From NCBI GenBank assembly GCA_027886175.1, contig JAJNNQ010000009.1:26773501-26837500 (forward strand): 64,000 nt of DNA, in the 5' to 3' direction. The translations under genes were made by a program, and so were the position numbers. Of this stretch, positions 37,351-46,768 are shown piece by piece (the stretch's first letter is position 1; each line of letters opens with the position of its first letter). Source of the DNA: Phylloscopus collybita. Taxonomy: Eukaryota; Chordata; Aves; Passeriformes; Phylloscopidae. A model generated the notes under the pieces. It was not told the origin of the DNA. It ran no database searches and saw only the letters and a program-made list of their open reading frames with translations.

Positions 37351-37461
37351 GGGGTTGTGTTTATATTCTGTCTGGCCAAACTGCTCTCTTTCTAAGGTGG
37401 CATGTTTATATTATTGTCTGATTTCTCTCCAGGGGAGTGTGCTTGTATTAACACTGTCTGG
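37351..37461. repeat. Three degenerate 41-46 bp tandem repeats between LTRs
   Basis: Segments at about 37351-37376, 37396-37421 and 37433-37461 each carry a variant of G(T/C)(A)TGT(T/G)TATATT...TGTCTG(G/A), with a spacing of about 46 and 41 bp. They lie outside the ends of both neighbouring LTRs. Their source is unknown to me. They may be a fragment of another LTR with an internal array. Confidence 0.7.
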
Positions 37462-37649
37462 CTTAGCAGCCTCTACAAGATGTGTCCAAGCAAATGATTG
37501 TGCTGAAATGGAATTACCCCAGATATAGATTGGTATGAATCTATGATCATATATATCTATGATCATATAGTGTGCTTTGGCAAAAATAAATATACTTAAA
37601 CTGGAACATCCAATAGAAAATTCCAAGACCAAAGTGAGTGTTTTAATAA

Positions 37650-37655
37650 CTGATT
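37650..37655. repeat. Target-site duplication, left copy (CTGATT)
   Basis: CTGATT precedes the TG of the LTR at 37656 and recurs right after its CA at 37953-37958. Confidence 0.85.
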
Positions 37656-37711
37656 TGTTGTATCTCTCTGGCATTGCCCTCCCCGTGAAACCCTACCTGC
37701 CCTTGACTCTG

Positions 37712-37734
37712 ACCTATGGCCTTTGGCCATAGGT
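37712..37734. promoter_or_regulatory. Perfect inverted repeat in LTR U3
   Basis: ACCTATGGCC and GGCCATAGGT are perfect reverse complements around TTT, directly upstream of the GC box and TATA variant. The position suggests a dimeric factor site or a structural remnant. No factor is known to me for it. Confidence 0.7.
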
Positions 37735-37815
37735 AACCCCGCCCCTACCCTGAAATGCATAAAACCCCCTTTCCCTCCAGGTTCGCTCTCTTTCGCCTTG
37801 GGATCCCCTTCTTGG

Positions 37816-37821
37816 AATAAA
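37816..37821 (+). terminator. LTR polyadenylation signal AATAAA
   Basis: Consensus AATAAA 52 bp after the TATA variant, as expected for a short R region in a retroviral LTR. Confidence 0.7.
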
Positions 37822-37952
37822 CCTTGGAACACATCTCAGGGTAAGAGCCTCTTTTGGTTTTACTTCCCTATCCTGAAGATCCCCTCACCCTAACCTCCCT
37901 AAATTTGAGCTAGCAGCTGGCCTCGGGGGGCAGAGGGAAGGGGAACACTTCA

Positions 37953-37958
37953 CTGATT
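37953..37958. repeat. Target-site duplication, right copy (CTGATT)
   Basis: Partner of 37650-37655, directly after the LTR's terminal CA. Confidence 0.85.
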
Positions 37959-38305
37959 TACCTGTATAAAGTACCTCCTCCATAGCTTCAAAAAATCTCT
38001 TAACAATATGCAAAATATAAAAATCTACATGTTCTAATAAAAGTAAATTAAAATGTCAGTGATTCAAAAGTAATTTACAAGATAATAGCACAGAGTTAAT
38101 GTGGGAAAAGAATGACTTGGTGGGTAAAGCATTTTTTTGACACTCAGATGAAATGTAGAGTTAACTATGTTTAAGGTCAGGTGTTTAGATGCATTTCTCT
38201 TATTGAGGGCAGGAAAGTTACTTGGCAAATGTTGAAAGCAGAAAATTAAGTCATTTGAAGAAATATTGGTAGTCTTAAATTAATTATATTTTTGCTCTAC
38301 CTTTT

Positions 38306-38332
38306 AAATTCTATTTTTTTATAATAGAATTT
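38306..38332. repeat. Inverted repeat with 10-bp arms
   Basis: AAATTCTATT (38306-38315) and AATAGAATTT (38323-38332) pair perfectly around a 7-base loop. AT-rich, so chance is plausible. Confidence 0.6.
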
Positions 38333-39959
38333 GAAGAAATATTAGATCTCACTAATAATGGGGCATAAGCAAGTCTCAGAGCCCATGATTTAGGAATTCT
38401 GCAGGTATAGCTCCAAATCCCTCATACCAGTTTCCTATTTTGAGAAAAGAGGTTCTAGTCTCACCCAGGATACTTAGCTAACCCTGGAAATAGAAATAAG
38501 TGAAAAATAGGTCACATCATTTAAGAAGGAATGGTCATAACTATAGGCAGTCATTGAGCAGCTTTCCCTCCTACTAAATGAACTGTAAAAGCAGGGAAAG
38601 GAAGGTACAAGGCAACAGTTTAAAAGAGAGTTTAAAAAAATAAGTCTGCTATTACTGGAGTACTCAAGCACTTCTGCATCAGCGCTGCACAAATCTGCTT
38701 TTTAGGGTTTGTGAGCCTCCACATTCCTGCTGCCTAACTTGGAACGGAGGTAGCTAAAAAATATTGATGAGGCTTGCCATCAGCCTTTCCTTTTTCATTT
38801 GCATCCAGAACATATTTAAACTGTGATCCTCTGGCATGCAACAGCATGCTTTCTACTCAGAATCTATTATTCTCAATTTTTAAATTTTGTGTACAGATAG
38901 AATAGAGAAAAAAAAAAACCCCAAACCCTATTAAATCCTTATTGTTAGAAACCAAACAACTTCATCCACAATTTATTGGTCATAGCCCAAGAATATTTGG
39001 TAGCCATGTGTTGACAGTTTTCTTCCCTAAAATTAAATTTATGGATAGATATTGTGGATTAAAACATCAAGTGAGAAATAATGAAGAAACTATCAAATAG
39101 CAGAGAAAACCCCTGTGACTTTCACCTCTATTTAGTCAATGTAGATACCTCTGTATAATAGACAGCTTTTCATTTTAAAACATTATGCTATATGACTTGT
39201 AGCGGCTAAAAAAATATTTTTGCACATTTACATTGCATGTCTCTATATTATCTATGTCCAGATATTTAGAAAATCAGTTACATCAACTTCTTAATTTAAT
39301 TATTTATTTTCCTGAATATGACATCAGAGACAAGGCAATGGTGTGGATGAAGTTAGAAATTAATAGAAAGTATATTTGCTTCAAATACTTTAAGATTTAT
39401 TATTAGTATCAACAGGTGTGCACAATTTTAAAATCACTTTTTCTTTTTCCTTTTTCTTTTTTTTTTCTCATCATAAACACAGAGAAATAACAAATAATAT
39501 CACTCAAAAATGCATTAGAATAGGTCAAAACAAGTAAAATAAACCTTGGTATAATTTTTGCTGCTAGAAAAAAAAATCTCCTTTTAACTGGATCAGCCTA
39601 GTTGGCTGCCATAATCTTGCCATGAGCAGAACAATAACATGTCTGTTTTCCACCAGCACTGTGGTCCTTTCCTTCATCTTCAACTGGCATTGAAGGGCAA
39701 AGCTAAAAGACAAAGCCTTCAGTAATTTCCAAAGTTATTTGTACCACTCTTGAAATATAAAACGTACAGAATTTAAAAGGATATCTCAGCAAAACAATTA
39801 CCATTTTATCAGATTAACAGAGAGCAGAAGTAATTTGAATCTTTACTCATGATATGCAAGAGAATAAGCCCAGAAAAATATTCTTTAAACCAGAGAGTAG
39901 CATGCCCAGAGATCTCATGCACTAAGCAAGCACCGCATTTGTTATTTAAATTCAAGATC

Positions 39960-40450
39960 TTCAGCCAGGTCTTTGACACCAGCAGTTTGGGCATCAAGCT
40001 GCCTGGCCACCAGCTGGGCTGCCTGGCTTCCTGGGTAGCCCAGGAGACATTGCCACCAGTGGAACCAGCAAGGACAGTCCATCACCCACCTCTGGCAACT
40101 GGGTCTGGCATCCCAGCAGCTGCAAAACTGCCCCAACCTTCCCGCAACTGTGGGAGCCAGGCAGTACAGAGCCTGAGGCAGTGGGGAACCTGCAGTGGGC
40201 AACAGCAGAGAGAGCTCAGAAGAGCTCTGAAGGAAACATTCTGACCTGCAGCTTATCAGATCCACTGTACAAAACCCATCATGTCGGCTGCACAGGGAGC
40301 AGCAATCCCAAGCCAGTGATTCCGTGAGGTGGTTACCAGCACTTCCAGCAGCTGAGAAGCCGGGCATCCCAGAGCCACTTGTTCAGTCTGATGATACTGC
40401 CAGTGTCTGCTTTGGAAGGGTAGCAACTCACATCACTGATCATGAGGAGA
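39960..40450. other. GC-rich island of unknown origin
   Basis: About 490 bp rich in CTGCCTGG, CCAGCAG and CAGCTG words interrupts an otherwise AT-rich region. It yields overlapping open frames of 131 codons (plus strand, 39849-40244) and 141 codons (minus strand, 39942-40367), which is expected when stop codons are depleted by high G+C. Neither shows a known domain, signal peptide or plausible splice structure. CpG is not abundant, so it is not a CpG-island promoter. It may be a fragment of an unrecognised retroelement or a decayed retrocopy. Confidence 0.45.
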
Positions 40451-41794
40451 AAATGAATCCTTTTGCAAATTGGCAAGGTCAGAAAAAAGACCCTTGATTT
40501 ACAAATATTATTGGAATTCTGCACAGCTAAAAATATCCACGAAGTTTGGACAGACCAAGGTGAGAGATATGAGACTGGAAGATCACAAGATTAAAGCCTT
40601 AGATAAGCCACAAAGCTCTATGAGAAAATATCCTACCAGCAAACTGCCCTGAAAGAGATTTATCAAGCTAGTTTGCATCCACATCCATCTGCTTGTGCCT
40701 AAACACTGCTCTCTAAAATTTCAATGCAATGTGAATTACTGTGACTAGCTCAGTGAAGGCCCAGTGATCCATATTTACACTGGTCAGCACAGAGTGGTAG
40801 TCTGTTCATAAATGGGATATTTCTGACTGCAGAATTAGGGTGCCATATTGCTTTTTCTCCATCCCAACCTCTTTAAGGATTTTTTTCTTGTATCCTAAGC
40901 TAACTTCTGAAACACGGGACTCTGGAGAAAAAAGCCTTCAGTGCTCCTCAGCATGCTCAGACAAAATACTTGGCGTTTTGAAGGCCCAATTCTAACAGCA
41001 AGACAAATAGCTGGGGACAGCAAACAGCAAGATGACAGTGTGTGAAGATCAACAGTCCTGTAAATGATTTCCAAGAAACTTGTCACAGTGAACCAGCAGC
41101 TTAATGCCTCTCTATGAGCACAGATCTGCGATGTCAATGTGTGACATGCAGCCATTGCTTTGGAATCTTAAAAAAACCTATCCACATTCCTGGACTTGCA
41201 TGACAAACTCCCTCCAGCTACTCAGCAGGTATTCCCTGAGATGTAAGCTGGTCCGACAGCAGAGAATTGGTTGGTTGAACAGTGTGAAGTGAATGCTCAT
41301 GCTCTCAGCAGGGAAAATGTTTTTGTGGATGCTACTACATGCAATGGATTGTACAGTGAAAACTCTGCTGGAATGGATGTCCTTGCCTTGAAAAGATGGA
41401 GGGGATGTTTTTGAATATCCTGCATAAAGCTAGTGCAGGCAGCACACCACTAATGGAAATTTTAAAAGTCATTATTATGCAGCAAGCCATCATCAATTCA
41501 AAACTTCCACAAAGAGGTGCTACTGCTCTGAGGATTTGCATTGCTGTTTTGTTATACTGATCTTAGATGCAAATATAAGTAACTCATGCTACTTCCTATT
41601 TAGAAATAAATTGAGTATTTCTAGGCAGAGCAATGATTCTTTCTGTGGTGGGTGCTTCAGTCAATAATTTCTTGTTCATTATTTCAGATACTCAAAACAC
41701 ACAGTTCTTCTAACTTCCAACAAAATGCTAAGTTATTTTTTCTGCTTTAGTTCTCAAATCATATGCCCAAGCTTCCACATCAATTCATTTTGGG

Positions 41795-42074
41795 CAGAGA
41801 CTTTTTACAAAAGCATGTACTGACAGGACAAGGGGGAATAGCTTCAAACTAAAAGATGGTAGGTTTAACTTAAAATTCTTTATTGTGAGGGTTCTGAGGC
41901 ACTGACACAGGTTGCCCAGAGAAGTTGTGGATGGCCCCTCCCTGGAAGTGTTCAAGACCAGGTTGGATGGGGCTGTGAAAAACCTGGTTCAGTGGAAGGT
42001 GTCTCTGTGCATGGCAGCAGGGTTGGAACTAGATGGTTTTTAATATCCCTTCCAAGTCAGGTTATTCTATGATT
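41795..42074 (+). mobile_element. CR1 LINE 3' end, plus strand
   Basis: A 5'-truncated CR1 copy of about 280 bp. It reads AGAGACTTTTTACAAAAGC, then a GACAGGACAAGGGGGAATAG-like segment, GAGGCACTGACACAGGTTGC, CAGGTTGGATGGGGCTGTG, and ends GGTTATTCTATGATTTTA, the characteristic CR1 terminus. CR1 copies lack a poly-A tail and end in a short repeat of this kind. Only the untranslated 3' part is present. The ATG-initiated 137-codon frame starting inside it (42033-42446) has no domain and is not a gene. Confidence 0.92.
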
Positions 42075-45000
42075 TTACATAAGTCTAATATTTTTCTTTA
42101 TAATACTAAAAGAGGCTTCTCAAGATGTATAAACATAGCACCAATGTCTTTCAGACATCAAGTTAGACACCCTTCGGCAGACAATTGTCTCTCTGAGAGC
42201 CCACAAATTGTTCTCTTTTTGTGTATGGAACAGAATTTTTTTCAGAACCAGTATTTTAGAAATTGTTTCTTTTATACCATCCATTTAACAGTGGCATTCC
42301 CCTGTGTACTGATACTTTGGGTAGGTCTTTACAGCCTTGGCTTTTTTGTGGTTTGCTACAACCAGGATCTTTACTCTCAGTTTCCACCAGTCTTTGTTTT
42401 TAAAAAAACACCCTCTGTTACCTTCAAGATAGTCATGGGAACCTAATTAACCATGGCTTGCAGTTAAACCTACTGTGAGATCTGGGGTTAGAGTTTGCTC
42501 TATTTTTGTTCTGGTAAGCCTACAGCAACCCTTTCTTTCTGCTTCACATAGGTACTAGTCTTGCCAACATCAGATCTTTCCTGATCTTTGAAAGTATGTG
42601 ATGCACTTCTTCAGAGACCCCTCCCTTCTTTACATGAAGGAGATTATTTCAAAGAAAGCTAGAACTTTTTCCCTGAATAGTACTACAGCTTGAGATATTA
42701 CTTTAGCTTGAGATGTAGAGCCTTACTCGTAGAGGTGAAAACAGAATTTTAAACCAAATAGATTTCCAATTCTAGGGATCCTCGAGATCCCACATAAAGA
42801 AATGTGGCCAAAGTACTCACAAGCATTGCAGGGATGGTTGCATATGGTGTTGATATTAAAGAGAGTATCACATGCACAAAACACCTTCAAGTCTATGTTG
42901 TTCAAAAAGCTGAAGTGCAGAAGTGTAGAATATAAAAACCCTCTAAGTACTGCTTGCTGTGTATTTTTGTTTTGTGTATAGAATGCCAAGACTCTCAAAG
43001 AGAAAAGTGACTGCAACAGATGCCAAAGGTTGTATTGGCTTCCTGTGCCTTCCCTTTTAAAATATCCAAATTATTATAATGACCTACCTGGCATATTCTG
43101 TCAGTTCACCTGGTAGCTTTCTGACTCCAGCATTCCCAGAAGAGCTGAATGCAGCCCTCCTCATATTTCAATCAATCTGGCCTCATCACAACCCCTTTTC
43201 TGAACATTCTAATTTATTTTGGTTTCCTTCAAAAATTTAATTGGTGTAAAAACATTTCACAAATTTGCTAGTGCCAGAAGTTTTCCATCTTTGCTATATA
43301 CTTAAGAAATATCTACTTGCTCTGTCCAGTAGACATTCTCTCTCTTTGTTCATGCAGTATGAAAGGCAAAGGTGGGGTAATACAGACTGATTATTTTATT
43401 CCAAGTGTCCAGTTCACAGAAAATGGACACCTTGAATACACTAGACAATCCCCTTAGTAGTTTTCAAGAGAAATTTTACTGGTTTACCCCTTTGTTTTAC
43501 AGGGTTGGTTGGCAGTTTAGCTAAAAAACTTCCATAAATTGAAGTTTGCTGGCTGCCACAGAAAAGCCTTTAATTTCCTCTATGTCTGCCCTCACAACTT
43601 GGCATAGCTCAAGCAAAGAAGAAAATATTACCCTATGAACTAATAATTTAAGGTAAATCTCTACACCCCTTTTATTATTTATACAATATTAAAGGCAGGC
43701 ATAAGGCTTTGAACATAAATTAAAATATAATCTTTTCTTTGAAAGCATACATTCAAACAGGACATTAATTTTCATAAATATAAAAGGCCATATATATATG
43801 GGTACAAACACTAGAGGTAAGCATATAAAATGGACTATGAGTAAAAAATAACTTAGTAATGGTAGTTCCACACAAGTATGCCTGTAGCCTGATCTGGTCA
43901 TCTCAAAAGGAAATCATGCTGGTGACAGTATTTCTCTCTGAGAAAAAGTTTATCTTCATGCTGTGACAGATCTGAGCCACTCTGAATTGAGTTATAAATA
44001 CTTTGTGTTGTTTACAGCCCGAATGCTTTGAGATATCTCCACTGTCCATGAAACAAATTTAAGAAATAGTAAAAGGCAAATTCAGAATCGTTGGCTGAGA
44101 GGAGTACAGTTCAGCCTGTTTATTATACATTTCTGTAAACCAGAAGCCAGAACAATTGCAATTCCACAAAACAGATTTGAAAAAATTCTAGTTCAAGAGA
44201 AAGTTGTGTGAGAAGCATGAGTGTAGAGTGTGGTTTGCAGAGGCAACAATACATACACTAAGAGAAGCAAAAAGTATTTTTTCCATAGGGTATAGAAGAT
44301 TTATCTTATTTGCCATAGTACAGTCTTGATCCTTTCCTTCTACTGTCATGTGAATAAAGGTATTTGCAGAATAAAATAAAAATGCCCACAAGGGAGAGAG
44401 GTGGAATAATTTGCCTTCAACGCTTATTCTGTGCAAATGATTCTAAACTTCTCCCTTATGGGGACATGCCTAAAAGCAGAAGAACAAATTTGTCTCTGAA
44501 CATATGACAGCACAGCTCTGCCATCTGAAGCTTTCTCTCAGACCTCAGGAGTCAATTTCAGTGCTACCCAAATAATTCAGTAATGTAGAGCCAGGCAACC
44601 ACTGCCGATGTTTTATTCATATAATGCAAAGTAATACCTTTAAGGCCAGAAAAGGGGTAAAGGAGTAGTGAATCTGAACAGGTTATGGAGATTAGCTTTT
44701 TTAATCATAACAGTGAATATCCTTAGCTGCAAAAATCAGAGAGGTGCCAAAAAGCTCTAGTGCTGTTGTATCAAGAATCCAGGTACATACACATCTCCTG
44801 ACGCAAGACCTAGACACCTTAAAACTTGGAGAAAGGTCTTAACCATCCTGTGTGAAAACTCAGAATCTTATGTCACCTTTTTAGTTTGTGAGAGAACATC
44901 AAGTTTCCAAAATGAAAATATTAGAGGGACATTTAGAGAAGAAAGACAGGTATAAATATAGGATTGGTGGGGAAAAAAGAAAAGTCTCAGCGAACTTACA

Positions 45001-45739
45001 TTGTTTGGACAAAAAAAGAAGGTGAAACAATTACTGAGCACAATGTGACATCATATTAATTGAAAATTTAAATTGATTGAATAATGATTATTACTAGCAG
45101 ACATGATTTAAATAAAATTTATTACACTTAAATTCAGAATGTAAATAAGGCTCACTGAATGGAAACATTCATTAAGAACTTGTGAAATTTGCTAGGTATG
45201 GTGATGGTAATAGAGACTGAAATCAGGGTGGCTTTTTTCACCAAAAGATTATAGCCTCCTGGAACAAGAAACAACTCGGGCAAAATGTAGTTACATACCC
45301 TTCTGCAGACAAGTGCTATTTCTTCTGCCTATGTACGTGGTAAATGTTAAATTGAAATTTCAATTGAAAAATCTAAAGGTCACTTTTACCTCTTTATAGT
45401 ATTTGGTACTAAGTGTCCTGTGCTAAGCTTCAGAGAACACAAAAATCAAAAATCCTTCTTTAAAGACCCATTCATTGCAGGAAGAATGAGAATTGTAAAA
45501 AAAAAAAAAATATTTTTTTATATATATTTCCATTGTCCTTGTTAATGTCCTTACTAAGCATTTAACTTTTTCCTTGAAATTTTTATTTCAGAATTAGGGG
45601 AGTAGTGTGTGTTTTAAAGAGTGACTGCTGAAGAATCTGAGTGAAGTTAAGCAGCATATAATCCTTGCACAGCATGTCAGAGTTGCATCTGAAATTTCCT
45701 TGGAAAAAGTAATAACAGAGGTTAGTTACCAATCTCTAA
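42075..45739. other. AT-rich unique sequence without a gene
   Basis: No gene or mobile element recognised. Contains a 16-bp palindrome at 45350-45365 (AATTGAAA/TTTCAATT) and several chance open frames below 100 codons. Confidence 0.65.
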
Positions 45740-46123
45740 TGACTGTGATTACCACCTTTGGGAATGCTCAACCATAACAACAGCAGGGACATAATAAGAT
45801 ATGAGATGGAGGGAAAACCCCCCAGATGTAGCCCTGGTTCGTGCCTGAGATGTTTTGGTTTTCTGTAATTGTTTTCCCAGGGAATTTTCTGTAAACAAGA
45901 GACATGTTTTTGTAACTATAATTTTGTTTGCATTTCTTTCCATAGGAGGGACTTCCTGATGTCCCTTTGGTCTGACCACTGTGATTGAAGAGGTTTGGCT
46001 TTGTTTCACCAATTGAATTGTTCTGTGTAGAATAGTATAAAAGAGAAAACATTCCTAGAAATAAATATAGTAATTTTCATCCTTCTGAAGTCGGAGTTTG
46101 TGTCGTTGTGGTGTACAACGGCA
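45740..46123 (+). mobile_element. Decayed solo LTR (ERVK-like), plus strand, edges approximate
   Basis: The unit starts near TGTGATTACCACCTTTGGG and ends near GTGTACAACGGCA. It carries TATAAAAG at 46036-46043 and AATAAA at 46060-46065, a spacing and order typical of an avian ERV LTR, followed by a U5 of about 60 bp. I could not find a matching target-site duplication, so the ends may be off by a few bases. No primer-binding site or retroviral gene follows on the right. Minus-strand open frames of 87-94 codons across it are shadows. Confidence 0.6.
46036..46065 (+). promoter_or_regulatory. LTR TATA box and polyadenylation signal
   Basis: TATAAAAG (46036-46043) is followed 16 bp later by AATAAA (46060-46065), which implies an unusually short R region if both are real. 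Confidence 0.5.
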
Positions 46124-46747
46124 TCATCCAAAAGCTATTGGGAATGAGAAAAAAAACGGATACCAGCGCAAAGTGACTAAAAAGGGACTGCAAGCAAGTA
46201 GAGCACACAAGTATAGGGATGCAATGGAAAAAGGGACACTAAAACCATTAAAAAAAAAAAAAAAAGCTGGATCAAGACCTTCAGAGGCAAAAGAGCTCTA
46301 AAATGGATTTTGAGAAATTACTGAAGAAATAAATGAGAAAGGTTCTTGAGGAAGGCAATCATAAGAAAATAAAATATTTTAGATTTTTTTCCTTTAGAGT
46401 CATAGAAGATTTAGCACGAAGCTAAATACTGAAATAAAAAAAAATAAGCAACTCTTTTTTTCTTCAATATACAGCTGGACTGTATTCACAGTTAGACTAA
46501 AGAAAAGTAATGCTAAATAATGTCAGGAAAAGACAAATAGTAAAGTGAACACTCATGATAAGAAGCTTAATTTCCTCAAATTTGAATTACCATTAGCAAT
46601 TAGAGAGATGGAAAGGTAAATTCTTCAACTATATGAACATGGGAAATGCCTGAGGCAAAACTGGAGTTTGAGGAATCACTGAAGAGTTTATCATCACAGC
46701 TTTCACAGAAAATAATGTAAACAGTAATAAAAGAACACTGGCTTATT

Positions 46748-46768
46748 AAAAAAAAAAAAAAAAAAAAA
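46748..46768. repeat. Poly-A run (21)
   Basis: Uninterrupted A21. The upstream sequence does not look like a retrocopy that would explain it as a tail. Confidence 0.9.

Larger units (their letters stand above)
37656..37952 (+). mobile_element. 297-bp solo LTR (ERVK/ERV2-like), plus strand
   Basis: The unit runs from TGTTGTATC to GAACACTTCA and is bounded by perfect 6-bp duplications (CTGATT). U3 carries a perfect 10-bp inverted repeat (37712-37734), a GC box (CCCCGCCCC, 37737-37745) and a TATA variant CATAAAA (37758-37764). A consensus AATAAA polyadenylation signal lies at 37816-37821, giving a short R and a U5 of about 115 bp. All signals point to plus orientation. It is a compact, well-preserved LTR with no internal genes attached. 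Minus-strand open frames across it are shadows. Confidence 0.88.
37959..41794. other. Unique sequence with a GC-rich island, no supported gene
   Basis: 38-39.9 kb is AT-rich with one hairpin (38306-38332). 39960-40450 is a conspicuous GC-rich island, described separately. 40.45-41.79 kb returns to mixed composition with open frames of 60-86 codons lacking domains. No mobile element recognised outside the island. Confidence 0.6.

Noticed and set aside
39849..40367. Overlapping 131- and 141-codon frames on opposite strands
   Set aside because: Both sit largely in the GC-rich island, where stop codons are depleted. No domain, signal peptide or splice evidence.
42033..42446. 137-codon open frame
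   Set aside because: It begins in the CR1 tail and runs into unrelated AT-rich DNA; composition and content are those of chance translation.
45350..45365. 16-bp perfect palindrome (AATTGAAA/TTTCAATT)
   Set aside because: About one such palindrome is expected by chance in 64 kb, more in AT-rich DNA.
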